A stretch of 64,000 nucleotides of DNA from assembly GCA_021156365.1 (NCBI GenBank), contig JAJNDK010000006.1, positions 310,001-374,000 on the forward strand, in the 5' to 3' direction. Under the pieces are notes generated by a model. The model did not search any database. It worked only from the letters and a program-made list of their open reading frames with translations, and had not been told where the DNA came from. Position 1 is the first letter of the stretch. Every line of letters starts with the position of its first letter. The translations under genes and the position numbers were made by a program. The DNA is from Bacteroidota bacterium (GTDB lineage: Bacteria; Bacteroidota; Bacteroidia; B-17B0; Aurantibacillaceae). Of the stretch, positions 43,699 through 51,800 are shown one piece after another.

Positions 43699-44310
43699 TT
43701 AAAGCCCGATATAGAATTCGAGCAGGAAGGTTCCCTTTGAGGGATGTATCTCCGTTTTTCCATACTCCCGGAAACCTATGTCGAACGATCCTTCGGCGCT
43801 TACGGTAGAATCGGTGTAGGCAGTTATTTTATTAAGAAGGAGGTATCCTTTTGTTTCTGAATCGCTGGTATATTCGACCTGCGTATCGAAAAAGTAGAAA
43901 CGCGAATAAATTGCTTCCGGATCTGCATTGTCGGTATAGATCTTTTGGCCTACCAACTTTTTGAAATCGCTTATTTTCAATTTCGTCCCTTCGGGAAATG
44001 TCATGAACATCTCTATCATTTTGTCTTTGGCGGGATTCGTCATTCTTCCGCAGAATACATTCGGGGAGCTCAGGCGTGTTTCTTTGATATGTTCGGGCGT
44101 GTGGTAATCGGGCCAGTTGTGGGAATAGAACGCAGATGTAATATCGCTTTTTCCTTCGAGGGACCGGGATTTATCATCGAAGCTGAATTTGATAAAATGC
44201 GTTGCGGTTATAGTCCCCGTTTCTTCAGTGGCCTGAGCATTCGCTTTTTGTTCCTTTATTTTTCCGGAGCAGGACAGGAGAAAAAAGAGGGGTAGAAGAT
44301 ATCGTTTCAT
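43699..44310 (-). CDS. Hypothetical lipoprotein
   Basis: This 203-residue protein begins KRYLLPLFFLLSCSGKIKEQ, where LLSC is a lipobox. The mature part is beta-rich, with ATHFIKFSFDDKSRSLEG near the front and FDIGFREYGKTEIHPSKGTF near the end. No known family was recognised. It is likely anchored to the outer or inner membrane by lipid. Confidence 0.75.
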   Translation of the reverse strand: MKRYLLPLFFLLSCSGKIKEQKANAQATEETGTITATHFIKFSFDDKSRSLEGKSDITSAFYSHNWPDYHTPEHIKETRLSSPNVFCGRMTNPAKDKMIEMFMTFPEGTKLKISDFKKLVGQKIYTDNADPEAIYSRFYFFDTQVEYTSDSETKGYLLLNKITAYTDSTVSAEGSFDIGFREYGKTEIHPSKGTFLLEFYIGL

Positions 44311-44359
44311 CGGAGACTAAAATACTTATTTTAATCCGGGCTTCAAACCATTTTGTTTT

Positions 44360-44872
44360 TTACTTTTTTCTTATTGCTTCTGTGTGGGTGTACTCTTCCA
44401 GTTTCGCAATTATTTCTTTGTGGAAGCGATCTTCTATCCGTTCGCGCTCCCCGCGTTTTATGTCTTCTCTTAATTTCCAGCCTCCTGTTCCGTTGTGAAC
44501 AGCTCTTACGGCAAGGATTGATCGGTCCGGATAGTTTGCCTGCATCGCAGAGTCGCCGATGAAGGATACATAATACATTTCTTCCGGGGAAGAAGCGAAG
44601 TAAAAGATCCGGGTATCCAGGAAGTCGTATCCTCTTGCAGTCCAGTCATCGAAATGTTTCCATTTTCCGGGAACGGCATATTCGGGATATTCTTCGTATA
44701 AAGCATCGAGGGCCCATTCGAGGGTTCGTTTATTTGCTGGAAAGACCCGCTGGTCGAATCCACCCAGGGTACCGGCGCCAAAGAGAAGAATAATGCAGCT
44801 GTTTAACAAAGGCAGAAGAAGGATGCAAAGCAGGATCTTTGGCCTGAGGATATTTGTTGCTGAAAACTGCAT
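44360..44872 (-). CDS. Hypothetical lipoprotein
   Basis: This 170-residue protein has a lipobox-like signal (KILLCILLLPLLNSCIIL). The mature part contains EWALDALYEEYPEYAVPGKW, ARGYDFLDTRIFYFASSPEE and MYYVSFIGDSAMQANYPDRS, with a charged C-terminal helix. No known family was recognised. An FNR-like palindrome and a near -7 box lie upstream, so it may be induced at low oxygen. Confidence 0.72.
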   Translation of the reverse strand: MQFSATNILRPKILLCILLLPLLNSCIILLFGAGTLGGFDQRVFPANKRTLEWALDALYEEYPEYAVPGKWKHFDDWTARGYDFLDTRIFYFASSPEEMYYVSFIGDSAMQANYPDRSILAVRAVHNGTGGWKLREDIKRGERERIEDRFHKEIIAKLEEYTHTEAIRKK

Positions 44873-44896
44873 GCCCTGTTCCTATTGGTTATAGCA

Positions 44897-44940
44897 CGAA
44901 GATACCTTATAGCAAGTGACAATAATTTGATATAGATCAA
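44897..44940 (-). promoter_or_regulatory. Promoter with FNR-like binding site before the lipoprotein gene
   Basis: TTGATATAGATCAA at 44927-44940 is an exact match to the FNR consensus TTGAT-N4-ATCAA, and its flanks extend the palindrome by one base on each side. A near -7 box, TATCTTCG on the reverse strand, lies at 44897-44904. If transcription starts about 7 bases past the box centre, the site would be centred near -41, the class II activator position. Confidence 0.55.
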
Positions 44941-45060
44941 AAAAATCATGTATCGATTTTTCTGTTTGTGAGCCTGTGCCAAAATAACTGAGATATGTTT
45001 ATGCAACTAATGATCAACCACGAAAAGGTAAACTACCGGTAGATAGTATTGCGGGAACTC

Positions 45061-45519
45061 TTACTCCGTATAACGTGCCAGCTTCTCCAGCGCAGAGGCT
45101 GTTCCCGCTTCATTGTCTTCCGGCCTGATAGCGGAAGGAATGTTCCTGAAGACGATGGTAACGTTTGTGCCTCCGTCTATTGCTTTCAGTGTAACTTCCA
45201 TGATCATTTCTTCTGCAAAAGCGGGATCCGGTGAATCGAAACGGATAGCCTGCACTATTTTTTGATCAGGGACAAGCTCCGTATAACGTGCCGTATACCT
45301 GTCTTCCTTGTCTGCTGTTTTGCCCGGCGTGCCTTTTTCGGATGCCGGATAGAACAAGGACATTTCATAGCCACCTCCCACGCGGAGATCGAAGTGGTGT
45401 ACTTTGCCCTTCATTTCTCCGGGCGCCAGCCATAAAGCCAAAACTTCCGGATCGGTAAAGGCTTTGTAGATCTTCCCGGGTGTGGCTCTAATGAATTTTG
45501 AATTAGAAGTGCTTTGCAT
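45061..45519 (-). CDS. SRPBCC / AHSA1-like domain protein
   Basis: This 152-residue protein has the AHSA1-type pattern: SKFIRATPGKIYKAFTDPEV, LALWLAPGEMKGKVHHFDLR, YEMSLFYPASEKG, RYTELVPDQKIVQAIRFDSP and MIMEVTLKAIDGGTNVTIVF. It binds a hydrophobic ligand by analogy with the family. It differs clearly from the SRPBCC protein near 31.4 kb, so the two are not recent copies. Confidence 0.9.
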   Translation of the reverse strand: MQSTSNSKFIRATPGKIYKAFTDPEVLALWLAPGEMKGKVHHFDLRVGGGYEMSLFYPASEKGTPGKTADKEDRYTARYTELVPDQKIVQAIRFDSPDPAFAEEMIMEVTLKAIDGGTNVTIVFRNIPSAIRPEDNEAGTASALEKLARYTE

Positions 45520-45559
45520 ATGGAATGGACTTCTCTGAGTATGAAAAATTAATCAATTA

Positions 45560-45934
45560 TCAGCATGGGCTGAGCATACAGATCCTTCTGAAGTTAAGGC
45601 GATACCTGGATTTAATGCATTGTCCGTTACTGCTGTATTTCCATTTACGGTGAAAGGACTTTTTTCCATCGGATGATTCGAGGATGAGCTTACCGGATCT
45701 CATTTCCCAGGTACCACTGATGAGCTGCTTATGAGCAGGATCCGAATTATCGACATAGTTGAAGGTATTGTCTTTATTAACGGATAGCTCGATGAGCTTA
45801 TTTTTGCTGTTCTCCGACTGACAGCTGCAAACACCGAAAACGCCGTTTATTTGTTTGGGCTTTTCAATTGCACTAGCAGTTAGTGAGCTCCATACTAAGC
45901 TCAGCGTCGTGATGATTGTCGGAATTGCATTCAT
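45560..45934 (-). CDS. Conserved hypothetical secreted protein
   Basis: This 124-residue protein has a possible signal peptide (IPTIITTLSLVWSSLTASA). The mature part has VFGVCSCQSENSKNKLIELS, NTFNYVDNSDPAHKQLISGT and WEMRSGKLILESSDGK, a small beta-barrel-like plan, and ends in a cysteine-containing RYRLNFRRICMLSPC. Similar short proteins occur in Bacteroidota without known role. An 88-base gap separates it from the MEDS gene. Confidence 0.7.
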   Translation of the reverse strand: MNAIPTIITTLSLVWSSLTASAIEKPKQINGVFGVCSCQSENSKNKLIELSVNKDNTFNYVDNSDPAHKQLISGTWEMRSGKLILESSDGKKSFHRKWKYSSNGQCIKSRYRLNFRRICMLSPC

Positions 45935-46022
45935 GTGTAGTAGTTTTATTGATGAACTCTATACTAAAGTATAAAAGCGTTGATTAAATGTACAAAAATT
46001 CTTTTAAAAATGTGCAGAACAA

Positions 46023-46679
46023 TTATTTCCCGATGGACTGCACTCCCGAATCGGGAATTGTTTTAAAGTGTATCTCTGTTTTCGAGGAATGGCTGCCCGA
46101 GACCACTTTGGAATGGCAAGAGCAAAGACCGGCAATGGAATCACCTATATCTTCGGTAAAGCCGCTTTTTGGATAAGCGCAAAAAAGAGGAAAAGATTGT
46201 ACTGCGCAGAACCTGTTCCATAAATTCTCCAACTGAACAGTGGCACCATTAAGTCCCTGTGCCCATAACAATGCTACCATTTCGCCGAATGCGCGCACTC
46301 TGCGTCCCCTGCTGTGCGCTTTGCCGATCACTGCTGAAATGGTTTGCCGGAAAAGTGTTTCATCGGGCCATCCGTTAACCATAAAAGCGGAAAGCACATC
46401 TTCTGCGTTCAAAGGAATGTATTGCTCATTGATAGTTAAAGCCTCGGCAGAATAACCTTGTTGGTTTATGCGTGTGGTAAGTGCGGCGAGGTGTGAAGGT
46501 GTGGCAATGACGATCACACATTCATGGGCTTTGAAACCGCTGCAGACAAAACCTGTGAGCAGGTCCAAAAAACTTTCGTCATTCTCATAGATCTGGATCA
46601 CATGATCGGTAGGAGCGATCTCGCCCCAAAAAACATTTTTATCGCAAGTTTGCCATTCTCTATTTTTTTCTGCTCCCAT
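46023..46679 (-). CDS. MEDS domain sensory protein
   Basis: This 218-residue protein carries a MEDS (methanogen/methylotroph, DcmR sensory) domain: DHVIQIYENDESFLDLLTGFV, GFKAHECVIVIATPSHLAAL, and VRAFGEMVALLWAQGLNGATVQLENLWN. MEDS domains are usually linked to kinases or DNA-binding domains; here it stands alone, as in some Bacteroidota. The C-terminal 45 residues contain CHSKVVSGSHSS and no known output domain. The ligand is unknown. Confidence 0.88.
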   Translation of the reverse strand: MGAEKNREWQTCDKNVFWGEIAPTDHVIQIYENDESFLDLLTGFVCSGFKAHECVIVIATPSHLAALTTRINQQGYSAEALTINEQYIPLNAEDVLSAFMVNGWPDETLFRQTISAVIGKAHSRGRRVRAFGEMVALLWAQGLNGATVQLENLWNRFCAVQSFPLFCAYPKSGFTEDIGDSIAGLCSCHSKVVSGSHSSKTEIHFKTIPDSGVQSIGK

Positions 46680-46987
46680 AAACGTTTTGATTATATGATT
46701 AAGTCTACGGCATTTATCTATAAAAAATGTTGCCAGGTTTATTTTCTATCATTCTCTGCAAAACGGGGATTATATTCCCCGGTATTTGGTCGTGGAGTTG
46801 TATCACACATTGTGCTTCACTCTTTGGGGGATATTACCTTCTTCGTCAAGCCCGGGATGAGCAGGAGTAGCCCTCACCCTTTCGCACGGGGCAGCCCTCT
46901 CCCGCGGGGAGAGGGAACGCACGGGGCGGTGGCTTCGTTACGAAAAGATTGCGAAGGAATATTGGTTGGGTGTGAGATTGCGGTGTG
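46680..46987. other. Intergenic region with one copy of a dispersed repeat
   Basis: This 308-base gap holds no supported gene. Its right half (46869-46982) contains a copy of a repeat seen again near 50.5 and 51.8 kb. The left half has A/T-rich sequence upstream of the MEDS gene, with no clear promoter box. Confidence 0.6.
46869..46982 (+). repeat. Dispersed intergenic repeat, single copy
   Basis: The copy holds CCCTCACCCTTTCGCAC, then the hairpin CCCTCTCCCGCGGGGAGAGGG, then AACGCACGGGGC and a GTTGGGTGTGAGATTG end. The same order of blocks is found in the tandem array at 50449-50966. A related piece, TTCGTCAAGCCCGGGATGA, precedes it. Confidence 0.75.
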
Positions 46988-49900
46988 TTATCTTCTTTTG
47001 CCTTTGGCTGGTTTTCTTTTTGTTTTTTTTGCGGCTGCATCTGAGTCTTCGTCATCCTCGCTTTCTTCTGTTCGCGCAGCAGCAGGGGCTTTCTTTTCTG
47101 CTTTTCTTCTTTTTGCTCTTCGTTCCGCTCCATCCTCTTCTTCTTCATCACTGTCTTCTGCTGCTCCTGCAGCTGCAGCCGCTGCTGTTTCTTTTCTGTT
47201 TCTTTTGTGCGTTACCTTTTTGTCAGGATCCTCATAGTCGTCGCCTCCTGCAGCGGCAGCTGCTTTTCTTTTTTGGGATTCTTCCTGAATAAATTTCGAC
47301 CCACCTTCGGCAGCTTCACCTTTCTTTGACTTACCTGCTTTCCAGGCAGGTCTGTAGGATCCTTTTTTATTTTTGAAAGCTTTTCCAAAATCCTCTTTAC
47401 CGTCAAGGAATTCGTTTACCAATGCCGATCCTGCGGACCCTCTCGCTTTATCACTCATTAATACTCCGGCGGTCTCCGCAACCAGCCGGCGGGACTCGTC
47501 ATCCAGTGGATAGGTAGGAGGATCGCCTGCCATCAGATCTTTCAGGTTCTGTCGTATTTTAGCAGCCGACTGGTTTTTTTTCTTAGCGATCTTATCGAGC
47601 TCCTTTCCCAATTCCTCATAGGAACGGGCACTGCCGACTCTCCTGCGTCCGCCACCGTCTGCATCTGCGGTCTGGAATACTCCAACATCCTTGCGCCAGG
47701 GGCTTGGAGCCATTTCCAGCATCTGTGAGCCCATACGAACAAGAATAGGCGTATTGTCGGCTTCAGTGGCCGTTCCTGTACGTAATTTCCGGATGCTCCT
47801 GGCTGTTCGTTTTACTGCTCTCTGTGGATTGTATACTTTTGCGGAAATTTCGTCGGGCGCCTTTGACTTCGGCTTTGCTTTTGATTTCGTCTTCTTTTTT
47901 CCTGTTCCTTTTGGTTTTCCTTTTCCTTTTCTTTTTGCTGAAATCCGAACCAGTTTTACAGGATCCTCTTCGTCTCCATCGGAGAGACCTTTTTCCTTTA
48001 GAATTTCGTCGGTATCATATCCACTATCTTCTTCTTCGGATTGCTCTTCGCTCTCGTCGTCGTCTTCCTCATCTTCAACTGCGGATCCGGCTGCCGCTGC
48101 TGTTTCTCCTGCTGAATCTCTTCTTTTTCTTTTGTAGGTGTCTTCTTCCTGTCCTGCGCCTTCCATATAGTCTGCCGCCGGATCTGCTGCTGCGTGGCTG
48201 TCCTCGTCATAGCCGGGTTTTCCGGCCGGGCCTTCTGCTACGGCGTCGGCGGCTGCTGCCGCTGCCCGTTTTTCTTTGGCTCCATTTTTTTTGCTTAGCC
48301 CGCTATTTCCCGATCCTGAAGCTGCCGTTTCCTGATCTTTTCTTCTTAATCCATAGGAAGCTGCTACCCCTGCAGCGGTGGAATTATCATCTTCCATATC
48401 ATTTTCCGCTGCCGCTGCAGGCCGTTCCATTTTTTTTGCTGCTGCCGAATGCCGGCTTTCTTTTTTATCTCTACGATCTTCTTTCTTTCCTGCGTCGCGT
48501 GCAGCTGAAGCCGCTGCGGCACCTTTTTGCGCGTTTATTATTTCCCATGTATCCTCCTCATCGGCCGCTACTGCAGTTTTTTTCTTTATTTTTTTTGCGT
48601 AAGCAGCAGACTCCCGCCGCTCTTTTCTTCTTTCTTCGCGTTCCTCTTCGTCATCTTCCTCCTCATCCCGGTATCGCGCTGTTGTTTTTTTGCCTCCTCC
48701 GCCTCCTGCACCTGATCCTGAATTGGAGCCAGCCCGACTTTCAGCAGCAGCCTCCGCGCTCACCACCATCGCATCGCTTTCCTCATCATAACCAGGCTTT
48801 CCGGCCGGGCCTTCCGCTAAGGCTTCTGCTGCAGCCGCTGCGCGTTTTTCTTTAGCTCCGTTTTTATTGCTTAGCCCCATTCTTCCCGATCCTGAAGCAG
48901 AAGCAGCCAGACCTGCCGGATCTTTTTCCTTCGCATAAGGAGGTTTCCTCGCCGCGTTTCCTGCTACCGGATATGCGGCGGCGGCAGACTCTTTTTCCTT
49001 TACTTTGTTTTTTTCCTTTTCTGTGCCTATATAATAGGGGGCTCCCGCTGCACCTTTGCCTGCTTTTTTTATTTTCGCTGCCGAAGGCCGGGTCATTTCT
49101 CTGCCACCTCCGGCAGCCGCTGCTGCAGCGCTGACTGCATTTTCTATCTCAATCCTTCTATACTCTGCCACCTGAGCGCTGTTATCGATTTTTCCAGTCG
49201 CTGTGATCAATCGCTTCAGAGTTTCACCAAATCCTGAGTGCGGGAGGGATTCTTTATCCTTTATCGCTGTTGCTATTATATTTTTGATTTGCAGCGGTTC
49301 ATAGGTTTCGTAAATCGTCTTCAGCATAGCTCTTGCGTTCGCAATAAAACCCCGGTTAGCAACGTATGCTGCGTCCGGGGCCTGGTTGATGGCTCCGGTG
49401 GCAACCTGATGTAATGCGCTTACAACATGAATTCCACAATTGCCATCATGTCTCGTCTCAATTGTATAGTTGCCTGCCGCGTTTACTATTTCTACGTTCC
49501 AATGATCGCCACCCGTATTTTGTAAATTTTTCTGAGGCATGGGTGGATTGTCTGCGAATAGGATCGTGTATAAGGGAGCTATATCTGCCTGACTGAGGTG
49601 GGTGTGATCATGGAGGAGGTCTTCAATATACGCTTCGACCCATTTATCCGGAATGTTGTTAGGGTCTAAGTAATCATCCAGCCCTTCGATCATACGCTGA
49701 ACCGGCTGGTGTGAGGCTGCCGTTGCGGATCGCAGGTAGGAGCGGCTGTGCCCGCTGAATTGTATGGCTTTATGGCCCATTGTACTTGCCTCTGTTTCGA
49801 GGGAGCGGTCGTCATTGATCGTATGCCCGCCTTTCATCTGTATGGGCTGCACCCGTCCCTGTTTTTGCTGCACTACATGCCAGGCTTCATGCGGCAGATG

Positions 49901-50335
49901 CTTTTCCTGACCGCTTGCAATGTGTATGTCCGTTCCCTGTGCATAGGCGTGGGCCTGCAACTGAGCCGGTTTCGCCGAATCGTAATGTACCTTTACATCA
50001 TCGAGGGAATACCCGGAGAGGTTTTCCATTCCTGTCTTTAACGTGTCGGGGAGACCGGTGTTGTTTTCTTTTCTCTGAAAATTATCCTGTTGTGTTTCTT
50101 CGGGACTTTCTTTTCGCTTGAGGGGTTCGGGAGCTGCGGTATTTGCTATTTCCTGGAAAGCCTGTCGTTGGGCAACCTGCGAACTGCTGTTAACGATGTT
50201 CTGCAGATTCCGCTGTACAAGGGTTTCCGGACGCTTGTCTTCGAATTGAAATTCACTTTCTTTCTTTTTCTGAGCAATACCATTGGCTGCAGCTTTACTG
50301 CTGTTCTGTTGAGAGGTATCGGCGTTGCTTTTCAA
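46988..50335 (-). CDS. DUF4157 protein with long charged, alanine-rich tail; candidate contractile-injection-system effector
   Basis: This 1115-residue protein starts at a TTG, the first plausible start after an in-frame stop. Residues 94-168 form a DUF4157 domain: GMENLSGYSLDDVKVHYDS, ASGQEKHLPHEAWHVVQQKQ with the HExxH motif at 149-153, and LETEASTMG. DUF4157 is known to be frequent in toxins linked to extracellular contractile injection systems. Residues 230-400 hold a second domain with GGDHWNVEI and RHDGNCGIHVVSAL. From 400 to 830 the chain is low complexity, with Ala/Glu/Lys runs and a duplicated 42-residue segment. Residues 835-1000 look globular. Basic clusters (KRKRRD, AERRAKRRKAEKK, KKTKRKPAKGKRR) resemble nuclear localisation signals. 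No injection-system structural genes lie in the window. Confidence 0.82.
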   Translation of the reverse strand: MKSNADTSQQNSSKAAANGIAQKKKESEFQFEDKRPETLVQRNLQNIVNSSSQVAQRQAFQEIANTAAPEPLKRKESPEETQQDNFQRKENNTGLPDTLKTGMENLSGYSLDDVKVHYDSAKPAQLQAHAYAQGTDIHIASGQEKHLPHEAWHVVQQKQGRVQPIQMKGGHTINDDRSLETEASTMGHKAIQFSGHSRSYLRSATAASHQPVQRMIEGLDDYLDPNNIPDKWVEAYIEDLLHDHTHLSQADIAPLYTILFADNPPMPQKNLQNTGGDHWNVEIVNAAGNYTIETRHDGNCGIHVVSALHQVATGAINQAPDAAYVANRGFIANARAMLKTIYETYEPLQIKNIIATAIKDKESLPHSGFGETLKRLITATGKIDNSAQVAEYRRIEIENAVSAAAAAAGGGREMTRPSAAKIKKAGKGAAGAPYYIGTEKEKNKVKEKESAAAAYPVAGNAARKPPYAKEKDPAGLAASASGSGRMGLSNKNGAKEKRAAAAAEALAEGPAGKPGYDEESDAMVVSAEAAAESRAGSNSGSGAGGGGGKKTTARYRDEEEDDEEEREERRKERRESAAYAKKIKKKTAVAADEEDTWEIINAQKGAAAASAARDAGKKEDRRDKKESRHSAAAKKMERPAAAAENDMEDDNSTAAGVAASYGLRRKDQETAASGSGNSGLSKKNGAKEKRAAAAAADAVAEGPAGKPGYDEDSHAAADPAADYMEGAGQEEDTYKRKRRDSAGETAAAAGSAVEDEEDDDESEEQSEEEDSGYDTDEILKEKGLSDGDEEDPVKLVRISAKRKGKGKPKGTGKKKTKSKAKPKSKAPDEISAKVYNPQRAVKRTARSIRKLRTGTATEADNTPILVRMGSQMLEMAPSPWRKDVGVFQTADADGGGRRRVGSARSYEELGKELDKIAKKKNQSAAKIRQNLKDLMAGDPPTYPLDDESRRLVAETAGVLMSDKARGSAGSALVNEFLDGKEDFGKAFKNKKGSYRPAWKAGKSKKGEAAEGGSKFIQEESQKRKAAAAAGGDDYEDPDKKVTHKRNRKETAAAAAAGAAEDSDEEEEDGAERRAKRRKAEKKAPAAARTEESEDDEDSDAAAKKTKRKPAKGKRR
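48191..48319 (-). repeat. In-gene duplicated segment, copy 2
   Basis: It encodes residues 673-715 of the DUF4157 protein (GLSKKNGAKEKRAAAA and AEGPAGKPGYDED). It is similar in DNA and protein to the copy at residues 481-522, with a small length change in the alanine run. Confidence 0.8.
48770..48895 (-). repeat. In-gene duplicated segment, copy 1
   Basis: It encodes residues 481-522 of the DUF4157 protein (GLSNKNGAKEKRAAAA and AEGPAGKPGYDEE). The two copies are 570-580 bases apart and show silent changes, so the duplication is not very recent. Confidence 0.8.
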
Positions 50336-50448
50336 ATTGTTTATTGCCAGCTATGCGTGTTGCTATGACGGCGCGCGTAAAAGCTAATTTAAATCAGTCG
50401 GGCGAGAATTAAATACTGAATTATAAATTGTTATTCACGGAGGGGTAT

Positions 50449-50966
50449 CCCTCACCCTTCGCACGGGCTTCCCTCTCCCAGCGGGAGAGGGAACACACGG
50501 GGCCTGGGCTTCGTCGCGTAGCCTCGCTACATCGCGAGGGAATGTCGTGAGGGATGTTGGTTGGGTGTGAGATTGTGACGTGTCAATTCGAGAGTCCCCT
50601 CAGCCTTTCGCACGGACTTCCCCCCTTCGTCAAGCTCAGGATGACCGGAGTAACCCTCACCCTTTCGCACGAGGCTTCCCTCTCCCAGCGGGAGAGGGAA
50701 CACACGGGGCCTGGGCTTCGTCGCGTAGCCTCGCTACATCGCGAGGAAATGTCGTGAGGGGATGTTGGTTGGGTGTGAGATTGTGACGTGTCAATTCGAG
50801 AGTCCCCTCAGCCTTTCGCACGGACTTCCCTCCTTCGTCAAGCTCAGGATGACCGGAGTAACCCTCACCCTTTCGCACGAGGCATCCCTCTCCCAGCGGA
50901 GAGGGAACACACGGGGCCTGGGCTTCGATAGAAAATGGTTGTTAGCTTTGTGGCTTTGGTGTGTGG
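50449..50966 (+). repeat. Tandem repeat, unit 207-208 bp, about 2.2 copies
   Basis: CCCTCTCCCAGCGGGAGAGGG-type hairpins begin at 50471, 50678 and 50886. The spacing is 207 and 208 bases. Each unit also has AACACACGGGGCCTGGGCTTCG, an inner GTAGCCTCGCTAC stem, GTTGGTTGGGTGTGAGATTG, and CTTCGTCAAGCTCAGGATGAC in a fixed order. The third copy is cut off after the hairpin and ends near the stop codon of the zinc-ribbon gene. No gene is supported in this 639-base gap; short frames here arise from the repeat. Confidence 0.85.
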
Positions 50967-50974
50967 AACTGTTG

Positions 50975-51595
50975 TTAGTTTTCCATTTTGATCTTTTCAA
51001 TGAGGAGGTGTTTTTTGAATTTGTGTACCATTTCTGCCATTTGGATCTCCCGTTCCTGCAGATCCTTCATGTCAAGATCCGAAGCTTCTGTCACTGGTTT
51101 TAGTTTAGCGACATTGGCTTTCATCTGTTCCAATCCCTGCATGGTTGATTCACGACCCGGATCAGCAGGATCAAGGTCGGTCATTTTTTCTTCGGTGTCT
51201 TTGATAAATTTTTCGACGTAAGGGATCATGTCCCAGGGATTATTGGGTGTGTTCCATACGAATGCAATATTACAGCGGCGGCATTTGTACTTGTTGCTTT
51301 TCCAGCCTTGCGCGCTCGTATCGAAACCGATGAGCCTGAGCATTTCATTGCTGTTGCATTTCGGACATTTGGCATTGTCCTGTATCATGCTTTCCAATTG
51401 CGCGCGTTCGGCCAGGATGTTTTCCCTGTTCTTTGCGTGCAGATACAATTGTTCGGTGAGCTTGTCGCAGGTTTCCAACATCCGGCGGTAATCTTCTTCC
51501 AGCTTATTTTCGGTGATGAGGACCTGTGCACGTTTTTTGAAGTACTGCACGAGCTTTACCAATTCGCGTTCTTCAGGTTTCAGGTTGTGGTCCAT
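50975..51595 (-). CDS. Zinc-ribbon coiled-coil protein, function unknown
   Basis: This 206-residue protein is mostly helical. Residues 1-70 are coiled coil (LVKLVQYFKKRAQVLITENK, RMLETCDKLTEQLYLHAKNR). A zinc ribbon follows with CPKCNSNEMLRLIGFD and YKCRRCNIAFVWNTP, two Cys-x-x-Cys pairs. The C-terminal part is again helical (EREIQMAEMVHKFKKHLLIE). No family was recognised. It is bounded on both sides by repeats. It may be soluble and structural or nucleic-acid binding; nothing in the sequence decides this. Confidence 0.78.
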   Translation of the reverse strand: MDHNLKPEERELVKLVQYFKKRAQVLITENKLEEDYRRMLETCDKLTEQLYLHAKNRENILAERAQLESMIQDNAKCPKCNSNEMLRLIGFDTSAQGWKSNKYKCRRCNIAFVWNTPNNPWDMIPYVEKFIKDTEEKMTDLDPADPGRESTMQGLEQMKANVAKLKPVTEASDLDMKDLQEREIQMAEMVHKFKKHLLIEKIKMEN

Positions 51596-51693
51596 ATCAT
51601 TTCTGTCTTTTATTCAAAGATAGGAAAATCGGAAATTGGTTCAAATTTATTTGGGATGGAACGAATGGATTTAAAATCCTGAGATTGCGGTTA

Positions 51694-51720
51694 TTCCGCA
51701 GGATTACAAATCCTGCGGAA
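51694..51720. repeat. Perfect inverted repeat, 12-bp arms, 3-base loop
   Basis: TTCCGCAGGATT, then ACA, then AATCCTGCGGAA form a perfect hairpin. It lies upstream of the zinc-ribbon gene (reverse strand) and is not followed by a T run, so it does not look like a simple terminator. Confidence 0.75.
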
Positions 51721-51738
51721 CGGGGATCCCAGGATCCT

Positions 51739-51782
51739 GCATGTTCCACAGTCCCGAAGCCTCGGGACCATGTGGGACATGC
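51739..51782. repeat. Long imperfect hairpin
   Basis: GCATGTTCCACA pairs with TGTGGGACATGC with one mismatch, and TCCCGA/TCGGGA extend the stem inside. It directly follows the smaller hairpin. No gene is supported between 51596 and 52023, apart from these hairpins, two repeat copies and the RNase Y terminator. Confidence 0.65.
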
Positions 51783-51800
51783 TGGAGCGGAGTAGTGGAA

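Noticed and set aside
46524-47237. Forward-strand frame of 237 codons
   Set aside because: It overlaps the end of the DUF4157 gene and the MEDS gene antisense and reads mainly as serine runs that mirror the alanine/glutamate codons of the reverse strand.
47824-48855. Forward-strand frame of 343 codons, leucine- and phenylalanine-rich
   Set aside because: It is an antisense shadow of the low-complexity part of the DUF4157 gene; the composition follows from the repeats on the other strand.
50554-50878. Short forward and reverse frames in the repeat region
   Set aside because: They consist of repeat sequence, occur once per repeat unit and show no protein family features.
50449-50966. Possible CRISPR array
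   Set aside because: Units are 207-208 bp long, copies are contiguous without spacers, and no cas genes are near.
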